Shown one piece after another: positions 33,859 through 42,745 of a stretch of 64,000 bases of DNA. The stretch spans positions 62,001 through 126,000 of the forward strand of contig JFHF01000008.1 in NCBI GenBank assembly GCA_000648925.1, written 5' to 3'. The position numbers were made by a program, and so were the translations under genes. Every line of letters begins with the position of its first letter. Within the stretch, counting starts at the first letter, position 1. The DNA is from Caballeronia jiangsuensis. Lineage in GTDB: Bacteria; Pseudomonadota; Gammaproteobacteria; Burkholderiales; Burkholderiaceae. The notes below the pieces were generated by a model that worked only from the letters and a program-made list of their open reading frames with translations, was not told where the DNA came from and searched no databases.

Positions 33859-34673
33859 GCTCGTCCTCGCGGGATCAGCACGAAATCGCGCGCCGCGTCG
33901 TATCCGCCGTCCTTGCTCACATACTCGATGACGAGCGAGGGCTTCACGCCGAACACCGCATCGGAGTGCACGTAGGGATCGTCGGACGAATAGAGCGCGG
34001 TCGTCAGCGACTCGTAGCCGGGCGCGTCGATGCGAAAGTGAATATGCGCGGGACGCATCGGATGGCGGCCCGTCGCGAGCAGCATCTGGCCGACGGGACC
34101 GTCTGTCGGAATCGGATAGCTCGTCGGCTTGATCGAATGAAATGCATACGCGCCATCCGCGTTCGTGCGAAAGCGTCCGCGCAGATTGCCTTCGGGCTGA
34201 TCCGGGTCTTGTCCTTCATACATGCCGTTCGGCGCGGTCTGCCAGACTTCGATCAGCGCATCGGGGACGGGCTTTCCGTTCACATCGCTGACGACGCCAT
34301 GAAAGAACACCGGCTCGCCATCGCTTTGCGCGATGTTCGCGCCGAACGCCGATTCCTTCACGCCATCGCGATAGAACGGGCCGAGCAGGCTGCTCTCGGT
34401 CGCGCCTTCGTCGTGATGCTGGTTGATGTCGTCGAGCACGATCGAAAGCCCCAGCGTGTCCGACAGCAGGATGAACTCCTGCCGGATGCCGTCGCACTTC
34501 TTGCCCGTGGCCGTGAGGAACTCGATGCCTCGCCGCCATTCGTCGTGCGTGAGATTCACTTCGCGCGCGAACGCGTGCAGATGACGCACGAGCGCGGTGA
34601 CGATTTCCTTCGTGCGCGCGTCGGCGCACTGGCCGAAGGCTTGCGTGACGTTTTGCGTGAGTGACTCGTTCAT
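33855..34673 (-). CDS. Intradiol ring-cleavage dioxygenase, probable hydroxyquinol 1,2-dioxygenase
   Basis: A 272-residue intradiol dioxygenase with an N-terminal helical dimerisation domain (about residues 1-95) and the catalytic beta domain beginning ESSLLGPFYR. Iron ligands of the family are visible: Tyr in NGMYEGQDPDQ, Tyr in KPTSYPIPTDGPVG, and the two His in RPAHIHFRI. Among intradiol enzymes the neighbouring maleylacetate reductase favours hydroxyquinol (1,2,4-benzenetriol) over catechol; the product would be maleylacetate. It overlaps both adjacent genes by ATGA. Catechol activity cannot be excluded. Confidence 0.85.
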   Translation of the reverse strand: MNESLTQNVTQAFGQCADARTKEIVTALVRHLHAFAREVNLTHDEWRRGIEFLTATGKKCDGIRQEFILLSDTLGLSIVLDDINQHHDEGATESSLLGPFYRDGVKESAFGANIAQSDGEPVFFHGVVSDVNGKPVPDALIEVWQTAPNGMYEGQDPDQPEGNLRGRFRTNADGAYAFHSIKPTSYPIPTDGPVGQMLLATGRHPMRPAHIHFRIDAPGYESLTTALYSSDDPYVHSDAVFGVKPSLVIEYVSKDGGYDAARDFVLIPRGRA

Positions 34674-35725
34674 GGTCGTCGTCCTTCATAGGCCGCTTCC
34701 AGCAATGCGCGCAGCGGTGCGTGCTCGATCGGCCGCGGGTTCCAGTACGGGCTTTTCAACGCGACATCGACGGCGATATCGATATCGCTTTCCTTCATGC
34801 CGATGTCCTTCAGCGCAGTCGGTGCGCCGTTCACGCGCGCGAGTTCGAATGCGCCGATGGCGGCATCGTCCGAGCCGAGTGCGCGAGCGATGCGCTTCAT
34901 TGCGTCGGGCGCGGCATCGCGGTTATAGGCGAGCGCGTGCGGCAGCACGATGGTATGCGTCTCAGCATGGGGCAGATTGAACGTGCCGCCGAGCGTATGA
35001 CACAGCTTGTGATGCAGCGACATGCCGACACTGCCCAGCACCGCGCCGCACAGCCACGCACCGTAGAGGCAGTCGCTGCGGGCATCGAGATCGTCCGGCT
35101 TCGCGACGACCTTGCCGATGCCCTGCGCGAGCGCGCGAATGCCTTCTTCCGCCATCAGGCTCACGACGGGATTCGCGTCTTGCGCATAAAGCCCTTCGGC
35201 GGCGTGCGCAATCGCATTGATGCCGCTCGTCACCGAGAGCGACGCGGGCAGCGACACCGTGAGTTGCGGATCGTAGATCACGGTCCTCGGCAGCACGCGC
35301 ATATCGCGGCCGGTCTTTTTCAGGCCCGCTTCCGTGAGGCCGTAGATCGGCGTCATTTCCGAGCCGGCATATGTGGTCGGCACGGCGAGTATCGGCAGCG
35401 ACGATGTCAGCGCGATCGCCTTGCCGAGGCCCGTGGTCGAGCCGCCGCCGATGGCGATCGCGCAATCCGCGCCGATGTGCTGCGCATACTCGCGCGCCTC
35501 ACGCGCCGTTTCGACCGGCACATGCATCACCGCTTTAGCGAACACGCCGGCCGCGCGATGTCCGATGCGTTCCGCGAGTGCTTCGGCCTGATCGCGCTGC
35601 GGCGGCGTCGAGAGGATGAGCGCGCGCCGCGCGCCCAGAAGCTCGATCTCGCGTTCGACATGTTCGATGCTCCCCGCGCCGAACACCACGCGCGACGGCA
35701 TGCCCTGATAGATGAACGATTGCAT
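34670..35725 (-). CDS. Maleylacetate reductase
   Basis: A 351-residue protein of the iron-alcohol-dehydrogenase fold. It has the nucleotide-binding segment AIGGGSTTGLGKA and the family hallmark PTTYAGSEMTPIYG. The metal/active-site histidines lie in SLHHKLCHTLGGTFNLPHAETH (read in two pieces). These patterns are specific for maleylacetate reductase, which converts maleylacetate to 3-oxoadipate with NAD(P)H. ATG 35725 fits the family N terminus (MQSFIYQGMPSRVVFG); longer frames upstream are not supported. It serves both ring-cleavage branches of the operon. Confidence 0.93.
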   Translation of the reverse strand: MQSFIYQGMPSRVVFGAGSIEHVEREIELLGARRALILSTPPQRDQAEALAERIGHRAAGVFAKAVMHVPVETAREAREYAQHIGADCAIAIGGGSTTGLGKAIALTSSLPILAVPTTYAGSEMTPIYGLTEAGLKKTGRDMRVLPRTVIYDPQLTVSLPASLSVTSGINAIAHAAEGLYAQDANPVVSLMAEEGIRALAQGIGKVVAKPDDLDARSDCLYGAWLCGAVLGSVGMSLHHKLCHTLGGTFNLPHAETHTIVLPHALAYNRDAAPDAMKRIARALGSDDAAIGAFELARVNGAPTALKDIGMKESDIDIAVDVALKSPYWNPRPIEHAPLRALLEAAYEGRRP

Positions 35726-35739
35726 GATTCCCGATGCGC

Positions 35740-37203
35740 TCAGCGCGGATAGTAAGGCGGAATATTGGCGTCGACATTCACCCACACCGACTTCGCCTGA
35801 GTATATTCGCGCATCACTTCGAAGCCCATCTCGCGGCCATAACCGCTCGCACCGACGCCGCCGAAGGGCGATCCCGGACTCACGCGCTTGTAGCAGTTGA
35901 TCCACACCATGCCGCTCTTCAATTGCCGCGCGAAGAGATGCGCGCGTTGCAGATCGCGCGTCCAGAGGCCCGCGCCGAGGCCGTATTCGGTGCCGTTGGC
36001 GATCGCGAGCGCTTCTTCATCGCTCTTGAACGTGCTGACCGCGACGAACGGGCCGAACACTTCTTCCTGCGCGACGCGATCGGTCGGCTTCGCCTGCACG
36101 ATGGTCGGCTCGACATAGCAGCCGTTCGCGAGCGCGGCAGCGTCCGGCGCCTTGCCGCCCGCGAGCACGCGTCCGCCCTGCTCGCGCGCCACATCGACGT
36201 AGGACAGCACGCGGTCGCGATGCATCTGCGATGTGAGCGGGCCCATCTCCGTCGAGGGATCGAGCGGATCGCCGATGCGGATCGAGCGCGCCAGCGACGT
36301 GAAGCGTTCCAGCAAGTCATCGGCGATCGACTCGTGTACGATCAAGCGCGACGCCGCAATGCACGCCTGTCCCTGGTTATGGAAGATGCCGAACGCGGAG
36401 CCTTGCACGACGGCATCGATATTGGCGTCGCCGAACACGACGTTCGCGCCCTTGCCGCCGAGTTCCAGTTGCACTTTCTTCAGATTGCCGCTCGATGCCT
36501 GCACGATCTTGCGGCCCACCGCCGTCGATCCGGTGAACGCGACCTTGCCGATCTCCGGATGCTCCGCGATATATTGCCCCGCGACGTGCCCGAGCCCCGG
36601 CAGCACGTTGACGACACCCGCCGGAAAGCCGACTTCGGCCATCAGTTCGGCGATGGCGAGACTCGACAAGGGCGTGAGTTCAGCCGGCTTCATCACGACG
36701 CAATTGCCCGCCGCGAGCGCGGGCGCCATCTTCCAGCTCGTGAACATCAGCGGAAAATTCCACGGCACCACTTGTCCGACGATACCCACCGGCTCGCGCG
36801 TCAGATAGTTGAGAAAGCCCGCTTCGACCGGAATCACCGAGCCTTCGAACTTGTCCGCCATGCCGCCGAAGTAGCGGAACGTCGCCGCCGTGCGCGGCAC
36901 GTCGAGATTGAGCGTGTCGCGGATCGGGTGGCCCGTGTCCATCGATTCGAGACGCGCGAGTGCATCGGCGTTGGCTTCGATGGCGTCGGCGAGTTTCAGC
37001 AGCAGGCGTCCGCGATCGGCGGCCGCCATGTTGCTCCATTTCGGAAACGCTTTTTTCGCGGCTTCTACTGCGCGATCGACGTCCTCGCGGCCGGCCATCG
37101 AGACTTGCGCGATCTCGCTGTTGTCGTGCGGGTTCAGGGTCGCGAGCGTTTCGCCGGAAAGGGCGGGCACGAAGCGGCCATCGATGAAGAGTTGCGTTTG
37201 CAT
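35740..37203 (-). CDS. Aldehyde dehydrogenase, probable 4-hydroxymuconic semialdehyde dehydrogenase
   Basis: A 487-residue NAD-dependent aldehyde dehydrogenase. The cofactor segment is GIVGQVVPWNFPL, the general-base glutamate is in QLELGGKGANVVF and the catalytic cysteine in NQGQACIAASR. Located between hydroquinone dioxygenase and maleylacetate reductase genes, it fits the step from 4-hydroxymuconic semialdehyde to maleylacetate (HapE role). Sequence alone would only say aldehyde dehydrogenase; the substrate comes from context. There is a 14-base gap to the next gene. Confidence 0.82.
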   Translation of the reverse strand: MQTQLFIDGRFVPALSGETLATLNPHDNSEIAQVSMAGREDVDRAVEAAKKAFPKWSNMAAADRGRLLLKLADAIEANADALARLESMDTGHPIRDTLNLDVPRTAATFRYFGGMADKFEGSVIPVEAGFLNYLTREPVGIVGQVVPWNFPLMFTSWKMAPALAAGNCVVMKPAELTPLSSLAIAELMAEVGFPAGVVNVLPGLGHVAGQYIAEHPEIGKVAFTGSTAVGRKIVQASSGNLKKVQLELGGKGANVVFGDANIDAVVQGSAFGIFHNQGQACIAASRLIVHESIADDLLERFTSLARSIRIGDPLDPSTEMGPLTSQMHRDRVLSYVDVAREQGGRVLAGGKAPDAAALANGCYVEPTIVQAKPTDRVAQEEVFGPFVAVSTFKSDEEALAIANGTEYGLGAGLWTRDLQRAHLFARQLKSGMVWINCYKRVSPGSPFGGVGASGYGREMGFEVMREYTQAKSVWVNVDANIPPYYPR

Positions 37204-37292
37204 GTCTTGCTCGTGTCGAAAATTGAAGACGAAACATTCCCGCGACGCCCTATGAGGGCGCCGACGTGTCGAAGAGGAACGCGGAAAAGTGT

Positions 37293-38288
37293 TTAGAGCG
37301 CGACCGGATACGGCGGCAGTTCGCCGCTTTCGTAGCGCTTGGGCAGATCGGGCGTCGCGTTTTCCCAGACGAGCAGCATCGAGCGCTTCTGCGAATAGCC
37401 CTTGTGGCGGATGTCGGCGGGCATCGCGGCGATATCGCCGGCGTTCATCGTGATGCGCGCGCGCGGCTCGCCGGTGTCCTTGTCGGCCACGTCCCAGATG
37501 ATCTGATCCGACAGTTGCAGGAACCACTCGACGCGATCGTTGCCATGAAAGACCGGCAGCACGAATTCCTCGGTCGTCGGGCAAAAGAGGCTTTGCTTGC
37601 ACACCGACGTAACCGACGGATTCCATGTCACGTCCGAGCGCGACAGATACTTGAACAGGCTGAACGCGTGCAACTGACCTTCGAATCCAGGCTCGGCGTG
37701 AATCTCCGGCTCGTCCTGCGATACGTCCGCGAACTGGCGATTCACCGGGAAGTCGTCGCGCAGCGGCGAGTCGCCATCGAGGCCGGGCATGCGCTTCGTC
37801 GCGATACGCGTGCGATCGATCGCCGCGATGTTGTCGCCGTGCTTCGCGCCGAATGCCGAGCCGGTTTCCTCGGGCGCGGCGAACGGATCGAAGCCTTCGT
37901 TGACCCAGTCCTTCAGGATCGCCTTGAAGGTCGCCATGATGATCGGCGTTTCGAACTGCTGCGTGTAATCGACGCCCGCCTCGCGGAAGCTCGCGTTATA
38001 CGCACCGGCGTACATGTCGACCTTGCCGTAGTGATTGCGCGTGCCGATCACTTCGTCGAAATTGACCCAGCCGTAGAAGAAGCCCCATGCGACGTCGCGC
38101 ATCATCGCGCGCAGGAAGTCGTCGGCGTGCATCTGATGCGAGCGCGTCTGTCCTTGCGCCGGCCATTTCACGGTGACGAAGTACGCGTCGCGGCTGAATT
38201 CGAAATCGCCCAGCTTGAACGTGCGATAGCCGGTGTTCGCATCGGGGTCGGTCGCGACGACGCTTTGAAGGAATGCTGCGTGATCCAT
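37293..38288 (-). CDS. hapD: Hydroquinone 1,2-dioxygenase, large subunit (HapD/HqdB-like)
   Basis: A 331-residue protein with no signal peptide. Segments such as YRTFKLGDFEFSRDAYFVTV and PTTEEFVLPVFHGNDRVEWF resemble the beta subunit of the two-component hydroquinone dioxygenases of the 4-hydroxyacetophenone and bisphenol pathways. The C-terminal part (ADIRHKGYSQKRSMLLVWENAT) is cupin-like, with His residues suited to iron. The family forms alpha2beta2 complexes that cleave hydroquinone to 4-hydroxymuconic semialdehyde. ATG 38288 gives the family-like start MDHAAFLQSVV. It lies 44 bases after the small subunit. Confidence 0.85.
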   Translation of the reverse strand: MDHAAFLQSVVATDPDANTGYRTFKLGDFEFSRDAYFVTVKWPAQGQTRSHQMHADDFLRAMMRDVAWGFFYGWVNFDEVIGTRNHYGKVDMYAGAYNASFREAGVDYTQQFETPIIMATFKAILKDWVNEGFDPFAAPEETGSAFGAKHGDNIAAIDRTRIATKRMPGLDGDSPLRDDFPVNRQFADVSQDEPEIHAEPGFEGQLHAFSLFKYLSRSDVTWNPSVTSVCKQSLFCPTTEEFVLPVFHGNDRVEWFLQLSDQIIWDVADKDTGEPRARITMNAGDIAAMPADIRHKGYSQKRSMLLVWENATPDLPKRYESGELPPYPVAL

Positions 38289-38332
38289 GATGGTGTGCTC
38301 CGGATGTTTGAAAGAAGTTGGCGTATGCGTGT

Positions 38333-38824
38333 TCACTGAATGCAGATCTCGGCCCACTTCTCGACCGATGCCGAACCGATGATCGTCTGCACGAGCAGCA
38401 CGCCGGTCTTTCGCGCTTCGAAGCGATACGCCGCGCCCGCTGGCAGCAATGCCTGATGACCGCGACGCAGACGCACGAAACCCATCTTCTGGCCCGAAGG
38501 TTCGCCTTCGAGCTTCACCGTGCCTTCGACGCCTTCGCTGACCAGCGCGCCATCGGAAGGCTTGATGAAGTGCACGTCGATTTCGCCGTCGAGCGCGACC
38601 ACGAATTCATCGTGCGATGCGCTGAACCACGGCGACACGCCTTCCGCGCGCAAGGTTTCGATCACGTACTTGAGGTTCTTGCCGACGACCACTTTTTCGT
38701 AGGGCGCGGCGTGGCTCGCGACTTCGAACACGTTGGACATCACGTAGTGCGAGGCCTTGCCCTTGATGACTTCGATGGTGCCCTTGCGATAGTTATCGAG
38801 GCTGCCGAGTTGTGTCTGTTGCAT
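38333..38824 (-). CDS. hapC: Hydroquinone 1,2-dioxygenase, small subunit (HapC/HqdA-like)
   Basis: A 163-residue single-domain cupin-like protein starting MQQTQLGSLDNYRKGTIEV and containing SPWFSASHDEFVVALDGEIDVHF. It matches in size (about 18 kDa) and context the alpha subunit of type II hydroquinone dioxygenase. GGAG six bases before ATG 38824 decides the start; two further in-frame ATGs lie upstream at 38836 and 38848. The large subunit gene follows directly. The complex uses Fe(II) and needs no external reductant. Confidence 0.85.
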   Translation of the reverse strand: MQQTQLGSLDNYRKGTIEVIKGKASHYVMSNVFEVASHAAPYEKVVVGKNLKYVIETLRAEGVSPWFSASHDEFVVALDGEIDVHFIKPSDGALVSEGVEGTVKLEGEPSGQKMGFVRLRRGHQALLPAGAAYRFEARKTGVLLVQTIIGSASVEKWAEICIQ

Positions 38825-38961
38825 GTCTGTCTCCATGTCTGCGTTCACGTTCGCGGTGTCGCGCTGGAATCAAGATTAGGGCTGCGAGCGGCGCGAGGCA
38901 ATGAATCGAGGTTCGCGTTTGCCGAACGATGCGTGCTCGATCGCGGCCCTAGGGAAAGTAC

Positions 38962-39408
38962 TTACTTCTGCGCCTGTTTATCCGCGAGCCACGGATAGCG
39001 CTGCGTGTCCGCGCCTTCGTAGTCGGGATCGAGATAGATGAAGCAGCGCTGGATCTTGAAGTCGCGGATCTCGAAGACGTCCGTCCAGCGGCCCGCGTGC
39101 GTGACGCCCGCGCGCCACTCGACGCCGCTTTTGGTCGCGCCGTAGCTCGTGCCTTCGACGACCACGGCATCGCCCTGCTGGATCACGTTCAGATACGCGA
39201 GGTCGTGCTTGAACTTCGCGACGATGGAGCCGAGATCCGCGAAGAGTTGCTCGAAGGCCGTGCGGCCTGTCGCGATGCCCCACTTCGGGAAATAGACTTC
39301 GGCGTTGTCGTCGAACAGATCGAAAAATGGTGCGCCGCGATCGAGCCTGCGCAGATATTCGAGCGCGATGGTCTTGCGCTGTTCGTCGGTCATGGTGATG
39401 GGATTCAT
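38962..39408 (-). CDS. NTF2-fold (SnoaL/ketosteroid-isomerase-like) protein
   Basis: A 148-residue protein with the helix-rich start TDEQRKTIALEYLRRLDRG, then LFDDNAEVYFPKWG and AGRWTDVFEIRDFKIQRCFIYLDPD. This is the layout of the SnoaL-like NTF2 superfamily, which includes Delta5-3-ketosteroid isomerase. There is no signal peptide. It lies between the cytochrome c and hydroquinone dioxygenase genes on the same strand. The start ATG 39408 has GGAG eight bases upstream. A cyclic-ketone isomerase or hydratase role is an inference from the neighbouring KstD-like protein. Confidence 0.75.
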   Translation of the reverse strand: MNPITMTDEQRKTIALEYLRRLDRGAPFFDLFDDNAEVYFPKWGIATGRTAFEQLFADLGSIVAKFKHDLAYLNVIQQGDAVVVEGTSYGATKSGVEWRAGVTHAGRWTDVFEIRDFKIQRCFIYLDPDYEGADTQRYPWLADKQAQK

Positions 39409-39431
39409 GCTTTCGTCTCCAGTTGTCCAGT

Positions 39432-39809
39432 TCAATGCAGCGTGCGCAGATAAGCGATGATCTTCTGACGACGCGCTTCATCGCCTTCGAAGTAGGTCAT
39501 CGCGTTGCCGGGTGCGACGGATTGCGTATCGGTGAGCCAGGCGTCGAGCAGCTTGTCGTCCCAGACCTTGCCCGATGCAGCCGCCTTCATGCCCGCCGAA
39601 TACTTGAAGCTCGGGTCCGATGCCATCGGCTTGCCGACGATCCCGAAGAGATTCGGCCCTTGCCCGTTCGGCTCGCCCTTGCCGAAGGTGTGGCATACCG
39701 CGCAGCTGTTCGTCGTGAGCTTCTTGCCGAGCGCGACGGGGTCTTGCTGTGCATGCGCCGTTGCGCTGACGATCACGAGCATCGTCAATAGATTAGTCAT
39801 CCGAATCAT
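39432..39809 (-). CDS. Periplasmic c-type cytochrome (monoheme)
   Basis: A 125-residue class I cytochrome c. A signal peptide (MIRMTNLLTMLVIVSATAHA) precedes QQDPVALGKK; the heme motif CAVCH lies near residue 36, and the probable axial Met is in GNAMTYFEGDEARRQ near 103. The start overlaps the stop of the flavoprotein gene by ATGA (39806-39809), so it is very likely the electron acceptor of that exported flavoenzyme. Confidence 0.9.
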   Translation of the reverse strand: MIRMTNLLTMLVIVSATAHAQQDPVALGKKLTTNSCAVCHTFGKGEPNGQGPNLFGIVGKPMASDPSFKYSAGMKAAASGKVWDDKLLDAWLTDTQSVAPGNAMTYFEGDEARRQKIIAYLRTLH

Positions 39810-41530
39810 GATTGAACTCCGCTGGCGGATTGAGCCGCACGATAAGCAAACGCGAGGATCGGTCCGAGCGTGCCGCCGCCCGCCCAGTAAGCCCGCGCGG
39901 ACGCCGACGCGACGCAATTGCCGACGCCGTACAAGCCCTTGATCGGCTCGCCGCGTGTATCGAGCACCTGTCCGTGCGAATTGGTTTTCGGGCCGCCCTT
40001 GGTGTCGAGATTGCCCGCCACGATGAGCGCCGCGTAGTACGGCCCCTTCGCGCTCAGCGGATACATCGTCTCGTTCTTCTGATCCGCTTTCTTCGATACG
40101 GTCCCGTTGAACAGCTTCTCGACGATGCGCTCGCCGCGATGAAAGTCCTGATCCACGCCCGTCTTCGCGAAGCCGTTGAAGCGTTTGATCGTCGCGTCGA
40201 GATTGCGCACGAAGTCGTCGGAGAGATCGGCATTGCCGAGCGCGCTCCTGTACTTCGCCATGCGTTCGCGAATCGCATTCGCCAGTTCCGCGAGCGTATT
40301 GCCGCGCAGTACGTGACGGTCGTTCGAGCCCTTCGGCACGATGAGACTGCCGTAGTCATCGCTCGCGCAATGGTCCTGCGCCTGCTGGTCCCAGATCGAA
40401 ATGAGCGTGAGATTCGGATACTCGCCCTTCGCGCCGTCCCATTCGGAAAACGTCGCGCAGACCTCGTTGTACGCGAGCTTTTCGTTGACGACGCGCTTTC
40501 CGTACTTGTTCACGTAGAGCATCGAATCGCCGGTCGGCGTGAAGATGCCGGAAAGCGAGCCGTCTTTCGCGATGGCCTTGTCGAGCGAGATCGGCGCCAT
40601 CCACGAGTAGTTCATGTTGCGCAACTGCACGTCGAGCGCGCTCGAAATGCGCACGAAATCGCCTTCGTTGGTGGGCGCCGCGCAGCCGCCGTACACCGCG
40701 CCATGCAGGAAGTTCTTGCGCAGTTCGGGATCGTGCGTGAAGCCGCCGGTCGCGAAAACCACCGCCTTTTTGGCGCGCACACGAAAGAGCTCGCCCTCTT
40801 CCGTCAGCGATTCGACGCCGATCACCGCACCCGCTTCATCGACGAGCACCTTCTGCACGCGATAACCCGTCTTGATGTCGATGCCATCGCGCCGTGCCGC
40901 GGCGCTCATCGTGCGGATCGCGACGCGCCCGCCATCGGACATGCTCGGCAAGCCGTCTTTCGGAAACAGCACGCGGCCGCGCGGCGCCTTGTCTTCGGGC
41001 AGTTCGGCCCAGTAATCCGGCACCGCCGCTTCATGCCGATACGGCAGCGCGCCCTTGCTCGCGAGCAGTTCCGCCGCGGGCGACGCGCTGTCGTAGATCG
41101 CCTCGCACATCTCGTACTCCCAGTCCGAGAGGCCGAGCTTCGGCAACGAAGGATCGTATTGCTCGGGCCGCGACAGGCGCGCGACATAGCGCATGTAATC
41201 GGCCTTCGGGTCGGCGATGCCCGCGCGGCGCATCGGCTCGTTGTTCGGCACCCAGTACCAGAACGCGGCCTTCGCAGCCGTGCCGCCGACGCTGCCGGCC
41301 TTCTCCAGAATCACGACGCGGTTGCCGAGCCAGCGCGAGAACAGCGCGCAGGGCAGGCCGCCGCCACCGCCGCCGCATACGACGACGTCGTATTCCGCAT
41401 CGAACTTGGTCTCGCTCGCGGCGCGCGCGGTCAGCGACACCGCGCCGAATGCGGCCGCCGCCGTTCCGGCGCTCGCGGCCTTGATGAAGTTGCGCCGCGA
41501 TGCGGCGGGAAGCTTGTTCGTGTCACTCAT
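39806..41530 (-). CDS. Tat-exported FAD-dependent dehydrogenase, KstD/fumarate-reductase-like
   Basis: A 574-residue flavoprotein. The twin-arginine leader SRRNFIKAAS lies near residues 11-20 with cleavage near ARA-ASE. The FAD motif DVVVCGGGGGGLPCALFSRW follows. The segments FWYWVPNNEPMRRAG and PYYAALIVAGNLDTKGGP plus the C-terminal AYWAGGGTLGPILAFAYRAA closely resemble 3-ketosteroid Delta1-dehydrogenases, including the conserved active-site Tyr. A Tat signal is unusual for that family. Coupled to a cytochrome c, it probably oxidises a cyclic ketone in the periplasm, supplying the hydroquinone pathway. Confidence 0.8.
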   Translation of the reverse strand: MSDTNKLPAASRRNFIKAASAGTAAAAFGAVSLTARAASETKFDAEYDVVVCGGGGGGLPCALFSRWLGNRVVILEKAGSVGGTAAKAAFWYWVPNNEPMRRAGIADPKADYMRYVARLSRPEQYDPSLPKLGLSDWEYEMCEAIYDSASPAAELLASKGALPYRHEAAVPDYWAELPEDKAPRGRVLFPKDGLPSMSDGGRVAIRTMSAAARRDGIDIKTGYRVQKVLVDEAGAVIGVESLTEEGELFRVRAKKAVVFATGGFTHDPELRKNFLHGAVYGGCAAPTNEGDFVRISSALDVQLRNMNYSWMAPISLDKAIAKDGSLSGIFTPTGDSMLYVNKYGKRVVNEKLAYNEVCATFSEWDGAKGEYPNLTLISIWDQQAQDHCASDDYGSLIVPKGSNDRHVLRGNTLAELANAIRERMAKYRSALGNADLSDDFVRNLDATIKRFNGFAKTGVDQDFHRGERIVEKLFNGTVSKKADQKNETMYPLSAKGPYYAALIVAGNLDTKGGPKTNSHGQVLDTRGEPIKGLYGVGNCVASASARAYWAGGGTLGPILAFAYRAAQSASGVQS

Positions 41531-41556
41531 GTTCGTCTCCATCGTTTTGAATGTGC

Positions 41557-42489
41557 TCACCAGTAGTGCCACGCCTGCACGAGAATTCCGTTGGTGAGCG
41601 TGGTGTTGCGCCCCGAAACCGAGTGCTGGTACTGGATGGAAAGCTGGTCGTACATCTTCTGGTGCAGGAACGGCAGGCTGTTCGGCTTGAACTGGAACAG
41701 GACGCCCAGGCCCACTGTCGTTTCGCGGCTCGCGCTGTTCGAGAGCGGCATCGACGCGGTCTGGTTGAACGTGCCGCCGCTCGTCTGGTAATCGAGACCG
41801 ACGAACGGAATCGCGAAGGGGTTATCCGGCGGCGAGATGCTGTAGCCGACGCGCAGGTTCAGATGAAACGTGTTGCCCGGACTCAGGTCGTCCTGGCCCG
41901 AACGCAGCGTGCGTCCGCGCAGAATGCCGCCGAGCAGCAGATCGACGTTCACATGCCCGTACCAGTCGTCGTAGAAGACGGATGGCCAGAACGACCACGT
42001 ATTCGTCGATACTTCGTTCTGTCCGATCGGCACCTGCACGTAGGCCTGAAAGCCGAGCGTCGTCGCGGGCGCGGGGTTGTACCAGACAAGACCGCCGATG
42101 AGCGGATCGCCGATGCCGCTCGCCGAGAACTGCGAGCCCTGCGTGCGAATCTCGGGCAGCGTGATGCTCGCGTTGAAGCCGACATGCGGCAGCGACGGCA
42201 CTTTCCAGTAGTGAATGAACGTCGAGAGTCCGACGAACGTGTTCGTGCCCGGACCCGCGACCTGATTGCCGTGCGAATCGAATGCGCGGTTGTCGTGGTT
42301 CCATTCGAGGTTCTGGCCGAAGGAATCGTACGTGCCTTCGAAGTCGCTGCTGAACTGCCAGGTCTGCGGGCGGTCCGTCGCGAAGGGAATGCCCGAAGCG
42401 TGCGCCGTCATCGAACAAACCGCGCCGAGCACGGCGAGTGCGCAAGTGCTCCGCCTTCGAATCGTCTTTCGTGTGTGCCGCTTTTGCAT
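41557..42489 (-). CDS. Outer-membrane transporter, MetA-pathway phenol degradation-like (PF13557 type)
   Basis: A 310-residue protein with a signal peptide (ending near AHA at about residue 31) and a beta-barrel-like pattern of alternating strands. Segments such as GFNASITLPEIRTQG, GDPLIGGLVWYNP and YDQLSIQYQHSVSGRNTTL fit the Phenol_MetA_deg family found in aromatic operons. It ends in Trp-His-Tyr-Trp with the aromatic C terminus typical of outer-membrane proteins. It heads the aromatic operon. Presumably it lets a hydrophobic substrate across the outer membrane. Confidence 0.8.
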   Translation of the reverse strand: MQKRHTRKTIRRRSTCALAVLGAVCSMTAHASGIPFATDRPQTWQFSSDFEGTYDSFGQNLEWNHDNRAFDSHGNQVAGPGTNTFVGLSTFIHYWKVPSLPHVGFNASITLPEIRTQGSQFSASGIGDPLIGGLVWYNPAPATTLGFQAYVQVPIGQNEVSTNTWSFWPSVFYDDWYGHVNVDLLLGGILRGRTLRSGQDDLSPGNTFHLNLRVGYSISPPDNPFAIPFVGLDYQTSGGTFNQTASMPLSNSASRETTVGLGVLFQFKPNSLPFLHQKMYDQLSIQYQHSVSGRNTTLTNGILVQAWHYW

Positions 42490-42745
42490 CGTCGTCTCCG
42501 TCGTTCGTGTCGTATGAGCGAACGTTACGAAGACGCGGCGTGCGGGTCTTTCAGGTTTTGCGGATTACAGATTCCGGGCGGCTTGCTGACGGATTCGGGT
42601 TTACACCGGGACGCAAAGCGCGCACGCGGCGTTCGCGAACGGCGACCCATCGCGCGTGCAAGGGCTTCCCGCGCGCATCTATACTCGCGTGAACAGCGGC
42701 GTCCGATGGTCAATGGCAAGCCGCGCAAAACACGGAGACACCATC

